Shown piece after piece: positions 8,546 to 18,329 of a stretch of DNA of 29,444 nt. Position 1 is the stretch's first letter; each line of letters opens with the position of its first letter. The notes under the pieces were generated by a model that saw only the letters and a list, made by a program, of their open reading frames with translations, made no database searches and was not told the origin of the DNA. Made by a program: the position numbers and the translations under genes. Source of the DNA: Phaeoceros laevis (taxonomy: Eukaryota; Anthocerotophyta; Anthocerotopsida; Notothyladales); NCBI GenBank assembly GCA_049999765.1, contig JBNGIQ010008652.1, forward strand, positions 1 through 29,444, read 5' to 3'.

Positions 8546-9012
8546 TTTGTGTTTTCCCTAACCTTTTCTGTTCTTCCTAATCACCTGCTTGGCCACATTG
8601 TAGAGTTCTCTCAGTCAATAGGATAGTTGGTAGAGTACTTAAAAGATCTTAACAGCACAGCTGTACTCTTCATCCCTCACAGGCAAATCGTGCGGGAACC
8701 GGCATTAGAATGTGGGTCTTCTCAGGTCCAAAAAAGTCGAAGCATACACGAGAAAAAGTGAAGTTACGAAACAAAAACAAGCTCATTAGGGATCCTTCGC
8801 TCCGCACAGAGCGTTGGACGGGGTAGTTAGCTTAAATGAATGGGAAAACCCCGAGAGACGCTGTGAATCTGCGTCGGCCGGCATCGTCTGCCGCGTCCGC
8901 CTTCGGTCAGAATAGCGTCAGTTATACCTGCTACACACTGTCTGACCCGCAGTGATCAGGTTTGTATGCACCTTTGCAATCAGTTTTCAGCTCTCTAGCT
9001 CCAACAACTCTT
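8546..9012 (+). other. Upstream region of the RNA-binding RING gene, no clear gene
   Basis: No coding frame that joins the downstream exons was found. A short frame starts at an ATG at 8836 but stops at 8953, before the best donor-like site (AG/GTTTGT at 8960). A good pyrimidine-rich acceptor ends at 8991 (TTTTCAG), so a non-coding first exon spliced to 8992 is possible. No TATA box stands out. Confidence 0.4.
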
Positions 9013-11224
9013 ATGGAACTATGCCGATATTTTGGGATGCCTGGGGGATGTGTACGTGGAGAAAAGTGTTTCTTTGCTCACGGGGAAGACGTCCTTGGAC
9101 GAGCAAAAATTGCGACCTTAGGTTCCAAAACATGTCCTAACGCAAACTTATCGACGACCACAAGACCGGCAAAGGTTAGACTACTCGTGTTCATAGGCAG
9201 CAACCTCTTGCAGGCTCTGAGATGCAGCAGCAGTCCGTTGTCGCCGTCCACTTTCCTACAATCGTGCCAGAACTCTTGCTGTTCGTATCTTTTACAAATT
9301 TTCCCAATTTCTGCAGCGTATGACCGAGGACACAAGCAAAAAGGTTTTCGTGGGAGGTCTTCCCCCATGTGTAGAATCTGGTAAGTTACTGCCACCAAGA
9401 TAGGAGTAATCATCCGCTGGCAGAACTTTATTTTTTCTTCTTGTGCATGGCAGAGGGCCTGCGCGACTTCTTTGAGGTGAAATTCGGACCAGTTATGGAT
9501 GCTATTGTCATAGCTAGTCACTCTGGTGACCATGTCCAGTCACGAGGATTTGGTTTTGTAACCTTCAAAGACGAGAGCTCCGTTACCGCTGCTGTTCAGG
9601 CGCACTACATTACGATTATCGGGAAGAAGGTGCTCACTGCCGGCCATGTGTCGCAACCTTTTGTGCATTTTGTTTCTTCTACTCATGCCCGTTGCACATG
9701 ATGTTGTCAGGTCGAAATCAAAAGCGCAGTTGCTCGGTCGGTTTTGCCAACCCTGGATTCCGGGTCAGCTGGTAGCGAGTTAGCCACGCAGGTCGAAGAC
9801 ACCAAATTGGTTGACATGTCTGTAGCACCCCTGCCATGCGACTCAACAGAGAAATCACAAACACAATGGATCAAGACAGCTAGCGGCCAGCAAAGTCATG
9901 GAAACGGTTGCGTATCTGTACGCTGTTCTGGAACCGAAGATCTCCAGGCTTTTGAGCCGCCGACGTTACGCATTCAGGGATCCCCTCCCGCTTGGGTTAC
10001 GAAGTTTAAGCAGTGGCTTCCAAGGTTTTTAAAAGAGGTATCCAGCCGCTTGAAGGAAGGCGAATGGTACCCCTTATCGTCACTGAAGGGAGATTTTCGA
10101 GCCACATGTGGACTCGAGCTTGACCACGTTGGGCTTGGCTATAATAAGCTCAGTGACTTCATTCGTTCTCTATCTGAAATATGCAAGATGAAAATAGTAC
10201 CAGTGGGCAGGGGTCCAGCAACACACATGGTACTGCTTCCATTGCCGACAAGCAATTCCGCTGCTACGCTTGTTTGCGGTTCTTTGGTTGGTCCTGGTCG
10301 ATCCTATGCTGCCGCTGCTCACGTGAAAAACGACTCGGGGCTGCAAGTTGCACCCTTAGCCGTCAATAGGTACCAGACTTTTTCTGTCGGCCCCACGATG
10401 ACTGAGACACGGAGGGACGCTTTACCTCGACCCTCGACAGCCAGTACTAACATATGCAAGTATCGGACCTCATTCCAGGAGCCGACAAGGGGAAAGGCAG
10501 TAAGCCATCAAGAAGAGGATTCCGCATGTCTTGCAGAACTACTCTCCTTGTTATCACACACTGACAAGGAAGTGTCGCCGAAGCTTTACCATGCCGAAGA
10601 TGCAAACCGTTCGGATATGATCTCAAGTTCGACGAAACTTCCAAGTGGTCAAGCATTCCCTTCCATAGTTCATGTGGAAGGGAGAGCTGAACCGCGCCAT
10701 GGATTTGCTTCCGTTCGCGGAACAGAGAAGGGAAACAGCCGTGCCTTATTGAAAATATCATCTCGTGAACGTTCCTCAAGTCCACTTTCAGGAGAAAGTT
10801 CTATGTACAGCATGTGGGGCCATAAACTTCGGTGTAACACATACAACAAGGTGCTCCAGTAGAATAACTCAGCAGCCGTTGATTTCTTAGCCCGATACAA
10901 TGGAAGTCTACAAGCTGTTGAACCTTGTTTGGTTTTGCGCAGGACTCGCCTCAAAGTGTTCTTTCGTCTGCTTTTCGTGCGTACTCACCTCACCGAAGTC
11001 AATTAGCCTCCCCATGCCCGGCTTCTCCAACTGAAAGCGAAATGGAGTACCCTAAGGAAATGTGTCCAGTTTGTCACCAGAGAAAGGCGCTGTGGGTGGC
11101 AGTTCCCTGTAGCCATCGTGCAGTCTGTACAGGATGCAAAGATAGTTTAAAATTGTCCCAAAATACTGATACGAAGTGCTACATTTGCTCGGGGCTCGTT
11201 GACAGATGGATTGCACTCCATTAA
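9013..11224 (+). CDS. CCCH - RRM - OST-HTH (LOTUS) - RING RNA-binding protein
   Basis: Five coding exons give a protein of about 607 residues: 9013-9174, 9317-9380, 9454-9629, 9711-10850, 10943-11224. All introns are GT-AG, 73-142 bp, and every joint keeps frame. Domains in order: CCCH zinc finger (C4, C13, C19, H23; spacing 8-5-3); RRM about 62-142 with RNP2 VFVGGL (64-69) and RNP1 RGFGFVTF (106-113); a Ser/Gln-rich linker; an OST-HTH/LOTUS winged helix about 226-312 (SSLKGDF, LGYNKLSDFIRSL, THMVLLP); a long low-complexity stretch; and a C3HC4 RING about 555-596 (C555, C558, C570, H572, C576, C579, C593, C596). The first ATG of the exon gives the start, only three residues before the first Cys; an upstream exon adding residues cannot be excluded. 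Plant CCCH proteins with RRM and OST-HTH are known; the RING suggests E3 ubiquitin ligase activity directed to RNA-protein complexes. Role is inferred from domains. Confidence 0.88.
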
Positions 11225-11758
11225 TGACGAGGGACCGAAGTATTGGTGACGGAGTAAAGGCCAAGAGAAGGTGAATTTGAATTGGATCACTTGCAGCTAG
11301 ACAACACATCCAATCGAGCTCCTCAGGGAATCGTTTTGTCCTTTCGTGTATCGTTAGTGGAGCACTGGAACAAGATACAAAAGGACAACTGGACTGCACC
11401 CACCTTTTACTAGAGTTTAGCAGGGTACGAGTCGCTAAGGCTAGGTGGTAGTACATGTCGGGGAACTACTTCACCAGTGTGCCGTATGACACATACTTGT
11501 TCGGATCTGGCTGTTTTGGCTGTTGCAATGAACCTGGCGTTCATGTAAGCGATCATAGTACAAGGTGGATTAATCAGAGTAGAATTTGGCCGCCACGGCC
11601 CGGGCCCCCCGCGCGGCATAGTTCGGCCCGGGCATGTCTAACTCCGTCGAAGCTGCGGTCCGGTCAAGACATTGCTTTTTGGGGAAGCGAGTACTTCGCA
11701 TTACTTATCATTTGTCACGTACCTCTACAAGGATTTTACGCAGAAAAAGACGCCCCAC
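11225..11758 (+). other. 3' flank of the RNA-binding RING gene, no gene seen
   Basis: This 534-bp stretch probably begins with the 3' UTR. No frame with credible coding content was found, and no obvious AATAAA signal near the stop. A GC-rich patch lies at about 11591-11640, just before the repeat element that starts at 11759. Confidence 0.4.
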
Positions 11759-12392
11759 TTTAACCCTTTAACCCTTTAAGAGCCCGGGGGTTTCGAAACC
11801 CATGAAACTTCCGTTACAAGGGCGTTTCATGCCCGGCTTGAAAGTCGGCCATCAAACTGACTTTTCATGGAAAACGGGGCCCGTCAGCACCCCGTTGTGT
11901 GATTTTTGCTTGCTAGCAGCCAGCCAAGGCCTTAAGTAAAGAAACTAATAGGCTCATCCGGCATCAGCAGGAAGTCACCTTTCTAACAATACCATATAAA
12001 GCAATAAACTTTTTTTTTCTCATAGGAGAAAGTGGAAAGCATCGTCTTGGGGGACCCAACAAGACATTTTTGTCCCGTTGGGTTCTTAAGGGTTAAGAGC
12101 CTGGAGTTTCGAAACCATGAAACTTCCGTTAGAAGGGCATTTCATGCCGTGGTTGAAAGTCGGCCATCAAACTCACTTTTCACGGAAAATGGGGTCGTCA
12201 GCACCCCGTTGGAGGAATCTTGCTTGTTGGCCGCCAATTAGGGCCTCAAATAAAGAAGTTGATAGGCTGATCCGGCATTAGCACGACGTGACCTTTCTAA
12301 CAATACCATATAAGGCAATAAAATAATTTTTTTTCATAGGAGATAGGTGGACCCAACAGACATTTTTGTCCCGTGGGGCTCTTAAGGGTTAA
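11759..12392 (+). mobile_element. piggyBac-like non-autonomous element, head-to-tail dimer
   Basis: Two direct copies, offset by 317 bp (GAGCC starts at 11780 and 12097), share blocks such as TTTCGAAACC, CATGAAACTTCCGTTA and AACAATACCATATAA. The outer ends are inverted: left TTTAACCCTTTAAGAGCCC, right GGGGCTCTTAAGGGTTAAAG. Both lie on TTAA (11759-11762 and 12389-12392), and the inner sequence starts CCC, as in the piggyBac superfamily. At the inner joint, GGGTTAAGAGCC, the left-end CCCTTTAA of copy 2 is missing. No transposase is present. Confidence 0.7.
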
Positions 12393-13223
12393 AGAACTTG
12401 CATCTCTAAGATGGGCATTTTATATTAGACCGGATCCTTGAATAGAAACTTAGTTGCACAAATCGGCGATTCATTTCAATGAATCGCTGATTCATATATA
12501 AGTTACCATGCAGTAACGGACTCGTAAGATAACTTTTATTATATATGGTGGAAAAAAAATCAAAATACTATGTTTATATGGTATGATTTCGAAGTTAGCG
12601 CTAGCAAGTTATGATTTCCCTTTCGTTCGCCCCTTATTGTCGCGCATGTTGCCAAACTCAAAGATGCACGCTCGTCAAGCGCCTATGCCCGCCATCGTCG
12701 AGTGCCCCAGCCCGCCATCGCTCCGCTCTGCCCGCTCGCCATCGCTCCGCCCGCCAACGCTCCGCCCCGCTTGCGTCGAGTGCCCAAGCCCACCATCGCC
12801 CACTCATGCGCCATGCTCAAAATCTGAGTAAGTGATGTAATTAAGTAAGAGTAAGTGATGTAATTAAGTAGGTAACTAAGTATGTATAGACAAAGATCAT
12901 ATCCAGTGATATAAATACTTGCAAATACATAGGATATATGGCGATTCCGAACCACCATTTTTCAATGAAGCGTCAATTTGACGTCACGTACGTAACATTC
13001 TCGCTTACATATTTTACGCTACGGCAACTAAGAATGGAGACCCCAATGACAATAGAACTTTCCTACTTAACTACATCTCAGAATAATATTTTCTCATTAT
13101 AAAATATTTTCCATAATAATAAATAGTAGGTCGTCCCGCCCTTCCAAAAAATCAATGTTCTTATGGACAATGTTGCCTTACATTCATCGATAGACATACA
13201 AACATCTCAACCACATTCATAAA
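12393..13223. other. Gene-free stretch with a GC-rich block and a short tandem repeat
   Basis: No credible gene is present. A C-rich block with repeated CGCTCCGCCC/CGCCATCGC motifs lies at about 12680-12810; its open frames are low-complexity Pro/Ser/Arg. It is followed at about 12826-12875 by two copies of AGTAAGTGATGTAATTAAGT. The remainder is AT-rich. Confidence 0.5.
12466..12487. repeat. Perfect hairpin, 10-bp arms, 2-nt loop
   Basis: GCGATTCATT and AATGAATCGC are separated by TC. A partial further copy of the arm (TGATTCAT) follows directly. The function is unknown; it lies in AT-rich sequence next to the piggyBac-like dimer. Confidence 0.6.
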
Positions 13224-13233
13224 GCTCGTACAT

Positions 13234-13420
13234 TAGGGCTCACCAAGAACCCGGTAAACAATGTAAATGGCCGGTTTGAACCGGCAAGGTACCGGTTCAT
13301 GGCCTTTGGGACCGGATAAATTAGTGTATAAAGTACTAAAAAAACCGGTTGAGATGGGAAAAAAAGGTGAGGGGTAACTGGATTTCAGCCGGTTGTCCAA
13401 AATGTTCTTGGTGAGCACTG
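13234..13420 (+). mobile_element. 187-bp TIR element (MITE) with 9-10 bp target duplication
   Basis: The left end is TAGGGCTCACCAAGAAC and the right end, inverted, is CAGTGCTCACCAAGAAC; 13 bp of this (GCTCACCAAGAAC) is a perfect TIR. The flanking direct repeat CTCGTACAT occurs at 13225-13233 and 13421-13429 (GCTCGTACAT if counted as 10). The YAGNG ends suggest hAT; the 9-10 bp duplication suggests a Mutator-like source. The interior carries several CCGGTT and AACCGG motifs. Confidence 0.8.
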
Positions 13421-13529
13421 CTCGTACATGTTTCACCAAAAAAATCTCAACCATGTTAAGCACGTTAGGCAGACACTCAATCTTCCAACAATCTTGGGTT
13501 TTGGACAAAAGCCCTCGGAGCCTTACGGA

Positions 13530-13862
13530 TGTCCAGTTCCAGAGTCTATAGAGTACCAAGCCTCATGAAACTCAAGCTCTACACTTTCTAAACACTTCGA
13601 GTTTACACAGAACCCGACCTTAGAAACTCAACCTCTCACCTTCCATAGCCTCGAGAGTATACAAAGAACCCTACCTCGGGAACTCAAGCTCTCACCTTCC
13701 ATAACCTCGAGAGTCTACGGAGAACCCTACATCGGGAACTCAAGCTCTCACCGTAGATGACCACAAGAGTTTACAGAGAACCCTACCTCAGGAACTCAAG
13801 CTCTTACCTTCCAAAACCTTGAGAGTTTATCGAGAACCTTACATCAGGAACTCAAGCTCTTA
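13530..13862. repeat. Minisatellite with an exact 56-bp period
   Basis: The motif AACTCAAGCTCT (or a one-base variant) starts at 13569, 13625, 13681, 13737, 13793 and 13849, each exactly 56 bp apart. Each unit also has CTCGAGAGT or a variant, and GAACCCTACCTC. A weaker partial unit precedes 13569. Units differ by substitutions only; no indels are seen. 56 is not a multiple of three, so this is not a coding repeat. Confidence 0.92.
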
Positions 13863-15435
13863 GCTGTCAAATTTGACCCATTTCATGCAACAAGGTTCGT
13901 CCTTACTTCACAGTTGTTTGCTATCTCGTTCTCATGCTCATACATGTAACTTAGATAGGCTATCAGTTCCTCAACCTGATAGGCTTTCCAACCCAGACAA
14001 ATCTGGTCTCACTTTATAGCATTCACTACAAAGCACCCAACAGAGTCCACTGTATGGGCCACCTCATAGAATGCATTGCTTGGCAAATATTCTTCAGAGT
14101 CCACTGAACAGGCTACCACATGTAGTCCACTGTGGGCAATCCTATACCAACTTGGCCCTCGAAGCTTGATAGAAGTTGAATTCAACATCTTTCTTCACCG
14201 CACACTAGAGAAATCTCCGACGCCAAAATCAAAACACAAGAACCTAGTAGGCTTAACAAGAACAACCTATGATTGTAATTTATGCATGTGTCTCCACTGA
14301 GGAACTCTGTATCCGCAATCTTCTCCACAATGCTCCCTATTTCTTCCAATTGCGAAGAACCTCCTCCAGCTTGGTGTTCGATCTCTCCACCATGATGCCA
14401 TTTGTCTTTGTGTCTGGAGTAGCGACCGCTTTCGTGTTAACCATGCAGTCTAGTCCAGCTCCATGACTCTGATGGGTTCGTGAAGTATAAAAAATGTCAT
14501 ACCCCCATGTGGAAGTATCAGTCACTCCAAAAAAACCGTTTAAATAAGCCACAACTTACAAAGAAAGTCATGGGTAGTCGATGTTCTTAAAGATTGGGGC
14601 TAAAATAGCCAATGTGTCATTAAGACTTTGCTTGGAGATGCTATGGGCAAAGATCCCTTATAGTCTGCGAGGATGCACCATTGTAGCCAGCTGTACAGGT
14701 AAAGTTAAGTAAATGAGTGTAGTCCATCCCCAAAACATTATTGAACTCATCAATTAACCTCCACCACAGGCTGTTGACCCTGGTGATATATCCAAGTCTG
14801 TCCAGATCATGGTGTGCACAAAATGCACTCCGTTCCAGGTGGGACAACCCATTAGGATTTGGGATGACAATCACAGCCAGTACAATGATAGAAAGAGCAT
14901 GTGACCTAACGCCAACCACTCGATTAACACGCACATCGTAATGGTGAATGGGATGGCCAGCACTTATTTTGTTTTCTTGTTACAGGAATGCGCCATCAAG
15001 TGAGCATGGTAGACCAGTGTTCCAGGATCCTACATGCAAGCCTACCCGTCTAGCAACTGGAACACGTACAAACATGTTCAAAAAATCATAGAAACCATCC
15101 AAGAGTCAGACTGGTAGCATTCATTGTTCCAGAGCACGGAAGGACCAAGGCCACGAAGAACCTCACGAAAAAGCATCCCCTGACGACTAACCATATTGAC
15201 ACGTGTCGTTTATAAAAAACGCAATAAAATCCAAGGAAGCCGGGACGTAACTAGCATAGTATTTTGCAAGTAGGACAGGGCAAATACTACCCGCAACAAC
15301 TGAAATGCATATAAAAAGTTGTGCACCTATGGTGTTTCCTGCTCTTAAAGAGAGAACACCTAGGAAAAAAGGCTACACATTCCTCAGAGCTGTAGGACTG
15401 ATGTCTGCAGTCCCTAGATCCAAAATAGAGTGATA
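13863..15435. other. Unassigned 1.6-kb stretch, possible retroelement debris
   Basis: No gene can be supported. The minus-strand frame at 14552-14337 contains TNGIMVERSNTKLEEVLRNW, which vaguely resembles the Gly/Glu/Asn block at the third catalytic residue of gypsy integrases. The minus-strand frame at 14934-14641 (SLWWRLIDEFNNVLG) is not recognised. Both lack flanking domains. Confidence 0.3.
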
Positions 15436-15438
15436 GAC

Positions 15439-15473
15439 GTATGTATGTATGTAGCTATTTGAGGAGGTTGACA
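15439..15473 (-). mobile_element. Second microsatellite-tailed 19-bp core: (GTAT)n plus CTATTTGAGGAGGTTGACA
   Basis: A short GTAT repeat (15439-15453) abuts the same 19-bp core found at 2513-2531 in gypsy pol. At the other end, identity between the two loci stops right after TTGACA. The surrounding sequences are otherwise unrelated, so the core is what has moved or been copied. Confidence 0.6.
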
Positions 15474-16994
15474 TGGTCCCATGAGGGTCTCCCCCTTACC
15501 CATATGCGGGCACCCGGTGGCTAACGGGTACAATAAAGTTTATTTCGGCAAAGTTGTATGCCGCCGGTCGCCCATTGTGCACGGCTCCTAGGTTGAACTA
15601 GGGTAGCCACATCTTTCTCTAAAGTGAGAGGATGGTTTAGCTATGGTTGGGTTGCGATACTTTTACCGAGATAAATTTTTTTATTATCTTTTTAATATTC
15701 AAAACTCAAACATTTAAACTTTATTATGTTCGTTTCTTAGTTGCGGCGGCTTAAGAAATGGTGGAATCGAAAATGCGTTTCTACGCATTTTCGAACGTTT
15801 CCTTATTTCGGTCTGTGTCTCAAGGAAACAGGACTAGGCTCCTTTTTATTCTATTTTAAGAATTTAAGATTTAAATAATAATGTGCCACACGGCATAGGG
15901 CGGGGCAAGGAGGGAGGCAGGTTGCCAACCCACAGGTTGCCAACCCACCTCCCTCCNNNNNNNNNNNNNNNNNNNNNNNNNNNNNNNNNNNNNNNNNNNN
16001 NNNNNNNNNNNNNNNNNNNNNNNNNNNNNNNNNNNNNNNNNNNNNNNNNNNNNNNNNNNNNNNNNNNNNNNNNNNNNNNNNNNNNNNNNNNNNNNNNNNN
16101 NNNNNNNNNNNNNNNNNNNNNNNNNNNNNNNNNNNNNNNNNNNNNNNNNNNNNNNNNNNNNNNNNNNNNNNNNNNNNNNNNNNNNNNNNNNNNNNNNNNN
16201 NNNNNNNNNNNNNNNNNNNNNNNNNNNNNNNNNNNNNNNNNNNNNNNNNNNNNNNNNNNNNNNNNNNNNNNNNNNNNNNNNNNNNNNNNNNNNNNNNNNN
16301 NNNNNNNNNNNNNNNNNNNNNNNNNNNNNNNNNNNNNNNNNNNNNNNNNNNNNNNNCGGCTGCGCTCCCTAGGCCTCCACCAGCTGTGGCTGCCACCCAT
16401 CCGTCCCTGCCTCGCCCACCAGCTGTGGGAGCTCAGCCCCGCTCGCTCTGCCATGTCTTGCTTCTCTGCCCAGCAGCTGCACAGCCCCTCCCGCTTCTGC
16501 AAAGCCCCTGCACACCCCATCCCGCCTGCCTCATGGGTGCCCACCTCCCACTGCTGCTAGCTGCTTGTCGCGCGCGTCGTTATGGAGGCGCTTGCCATGG
16601 CAGGGCGCGTCCATTCTTCCAGCCATGGTAGGGCGCATCCCTCCCTCGAGCCATGCAGGTTGCCTGCCTCCCTACCAACAGCAAGCCGCCATGCCCGTTT
16701 CGGGCTCGAAGGAGCGATGATTCTTTTGCGCGCCATTCCTAGTCGCGTGAATTTTTCGCTGCCAAGGCTGGCTTCACCCGACCTTAGCAGCAAATTTGCT
16801 GCCAAAGGCGATCTGGGGAGCGTGCCTAGGATCAGGCGATCCAAGCGCGCGCGGATTTGGCATGGCGATTGTGAAGTCGCGCGATTCCCAAGTCGCGCGA
16901 CGTGTAACTCTTTTTTTAGAAACGTGTTTCCGTTTCGCGTGGCATTTCGCGCTTTTTTTTTTTTCCGTCGTGGCATTATTCTGAAAACAGCATA
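15474..16994. other. Gene-free GC-variable stretch with a 400-N gap (15957-16356)
   Basis: Before the gap, two copies of CAGGTTGCCAACCCAC stand in tandem (about 15919-15949). After it come C-rich sequence with repeated CACCAGCTGTGG and a doubled GCCATGG-AGGGCGC motif (about 16597 and 16623). Open frames here are low-complexity or run across the N gap and should not be trusted. Confidence 0.6.
15767..15794. repeat. Perfect 12-bp hairpin with a TTCT loop
   Basis: TCGAAAATGCGT and ACGCATTTTCGA are separated by four bases. It lies in AT-rich sequence 160 bp before the 400-N gap. No transcript or terminator role can be claimed. Confidence 0.7.
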
Positions 16995-17033
16995 GAAACT
17001 TGGAAACGCGAAACGTGGAAACGCTGAAACGCG
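16995..17033. repeat. GAAACG octamer array truncated by an assembly gap
   Basis: Five units in a row: GAAACTTG, GAAACGC, GAAACGTG, GAAACGCT, GAAACGCG, then TTTC, and seven bases later the 100-N gap 17041-17140. Related words (CCGTTTCG) recur at 16931, 17285 and 17390. The gap may be a collapsed or unassembled repeat. Confidence 0.7.
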
Positions 17034-17207
17034 TTTCTTGNNNNNNNNNNNNNNNNNNNNNNNNNNNNNNNNNNNNNNNNNNNNNNNNNNNNNNNNNNNN
17101 NNNNNNNNNNNNNNNNNNNNNNNNNNNNNNNNNNNNNNNNCAAGTTGTTGACGGTCCAATAATTGACACTAGCACTACTAATTGGCTGGTATCGGGTATT
17201 AAACTTT

Positions 17208-17400
17208 GACTGTGTTTTACTTTTTTAAGTAGGGCACAAGAGGTCGTATTTGCATATGACTGGACTTTGGGCAAAAAGGTGTTCCGTTTCGTGGAAATTT
17301 ATGATTGTGTTTTACTTTTTTATGTAGGGCACAAGGGGGTTTCGTAGGCCGAATTTGCATATGACTGGACTTGGACACTGCTCCGTTCCGTTTCGTAAGC
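17208..17400. repeat. Tandem duplication, about 95-bp unit, two copies
   Basis: TGTGTTTTACTTTTTT starts at 17211 and again at 17306. Both copies continue with GTAGGGCACAAG, TTTGCATATGACTGGACTT and TCCGTTTCGT. The second copy has a small insertion (about 10 bp) after CACAAG. Confidence 0.8.
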
Positions 17401-17915
17401 AAGGTTGTGTGGCATTGGCCTTGGCAATGCGTCTTGGGTGTCTGCTAATAGGTATGAGCAAGTGTGCAGCTATTTGAAAGGCGAGAGGTATCTCCTAGCT
17501 ACGGTGATCATTCATTGGAATTGAGAGGTGTCTAGGTTCACATCGTTGAACCGATGTTCTCCGCATCGGACTTGTCATCAGACTGAATTTGTTGTGCAGA
17601 GTGGACAAACTGAACACGTTTTACTGTACAAGGACGTACCAAATCTGTGGTTTCCATCAAATTTTCTTGTAAGGCTTGTAATTTGAAGTAGGGCGACGGA
17701 CGTATGTGTTGGCAATGACTTTTGAGCCATGTTGCATTGCGGACAGATGGTATTACTTGTGGCGTCTGTTGGTGCTGGGCGGCATGGGGAGGGAAGTAAG
17801 AACTGGCACGGGCGTGCTTTTTATTTCCTTTCCTATGGTGCTCAGAGAACAGTGCTGTAAATTGAGGCGCATAGTAGTGTTTCACAAATCATTCACCGTT
17901 TGATTCCTGAAATAT

Positions 17916-18040
17916 GTTGCAGGAGGTATCGTAGAGGTGGTTCTGTTTAAATCGCAGGGAGATCTGCCCAGTTCCTGGGATATGTACAATACCTGCATCT
18001 AGAATTCTGTCATGTGAGAGCAGAAGGTCGTAACATAGTT
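17916..18040 (+). pseudogene. Duplicated coding-like module, copy 1
   Basis: This segment aligns with 18194-18327. In the frame starting GTT at 17916 it reads VAGGIVEVVLFKSQG then SSWDMYNTCI, and stops because of an 8-bp deletion relative to copy 2. Between copies, four of the differences in the first 15 codons are synonymous third-position changes. That suggests the frame was once translated. No domain recognised. Confidence 0.4.
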
Positions 18041-18193
18041 GTTACGGTGCTTCGGCATGAGCTCCTCATCTATGGGAAGTTAGGGTTCAGGTACGCGAAG
18101 TAAGCTTGAGGAGTACACTATGGTTTGGCACGACATTGATTCTCAGTATGACTGGTCGGTGTCTTTGTAGGAGTTGCCATTGTCTTTATCCAG

Positions 18194-18327
18194 GTTGCAG
18201 GAGGTGTTGTGGAAGTGGTACTGTTTAAATCGCAAGGAATTGTGTCCAGTTCCTGGGATATGTACAATACCTGCATCTATCTGTCCAGAATTCTGTATTG
18301 TGAGAACAGAAGGTCGTAATATGTTTG
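18194..18327 (+). pseudogene. Duplicated coding-like module, copy 2
   Basis: The frame is open from 18152 to a stop at 18325-18327 and reads VAGGVVEVVLFKSQG, SSWDMYNTCIYLSRIL, then CENRRS and stop. The residues before this (LVGVFVGVAIVFIQ) are hydrophobic; the segment may be an exon, as an acceptor-like TTATCCAG precedes 18194. No start codon or partner exon can be assigned. I do not recognise the protein. Confidence 0.4.
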
Positions 18328-18329
18328 TT

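Noticed and set aside
8618-8725. tRNA-like D-arm (TAGTTGGTAGAG) that could be a tRNA gene or SINE head
   Set aside because: No B box (GGTTCGA type) at the right distance and no cloverleaf could be drawn.
8836-8955. Short ATG frame upstream as the first exon of the RNA-binding RING gene
   Set aside because: It stops at 8953 before the only good donor (8960), and none of the three frames through that donor is open and in phase.
13530-13862. Regular repeats as a CRISPR array
   Set aside because: The repeats are contiguous 56-bp units without unique spacers, in a eukaryotic context.
14337-14552. Minus-strand frame with T-N-G...V-E-R-S-N as a gypsy integrase fragment
   Set aside because: The similarity covers about 20 residues only, and the preceding catalytic Asp blocks are absent.
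15851-16631. Long open frames across the 400-N gap
   Set aside because: They are open only because N was translated as X; the flanks are low-complexity C-rich sequence.
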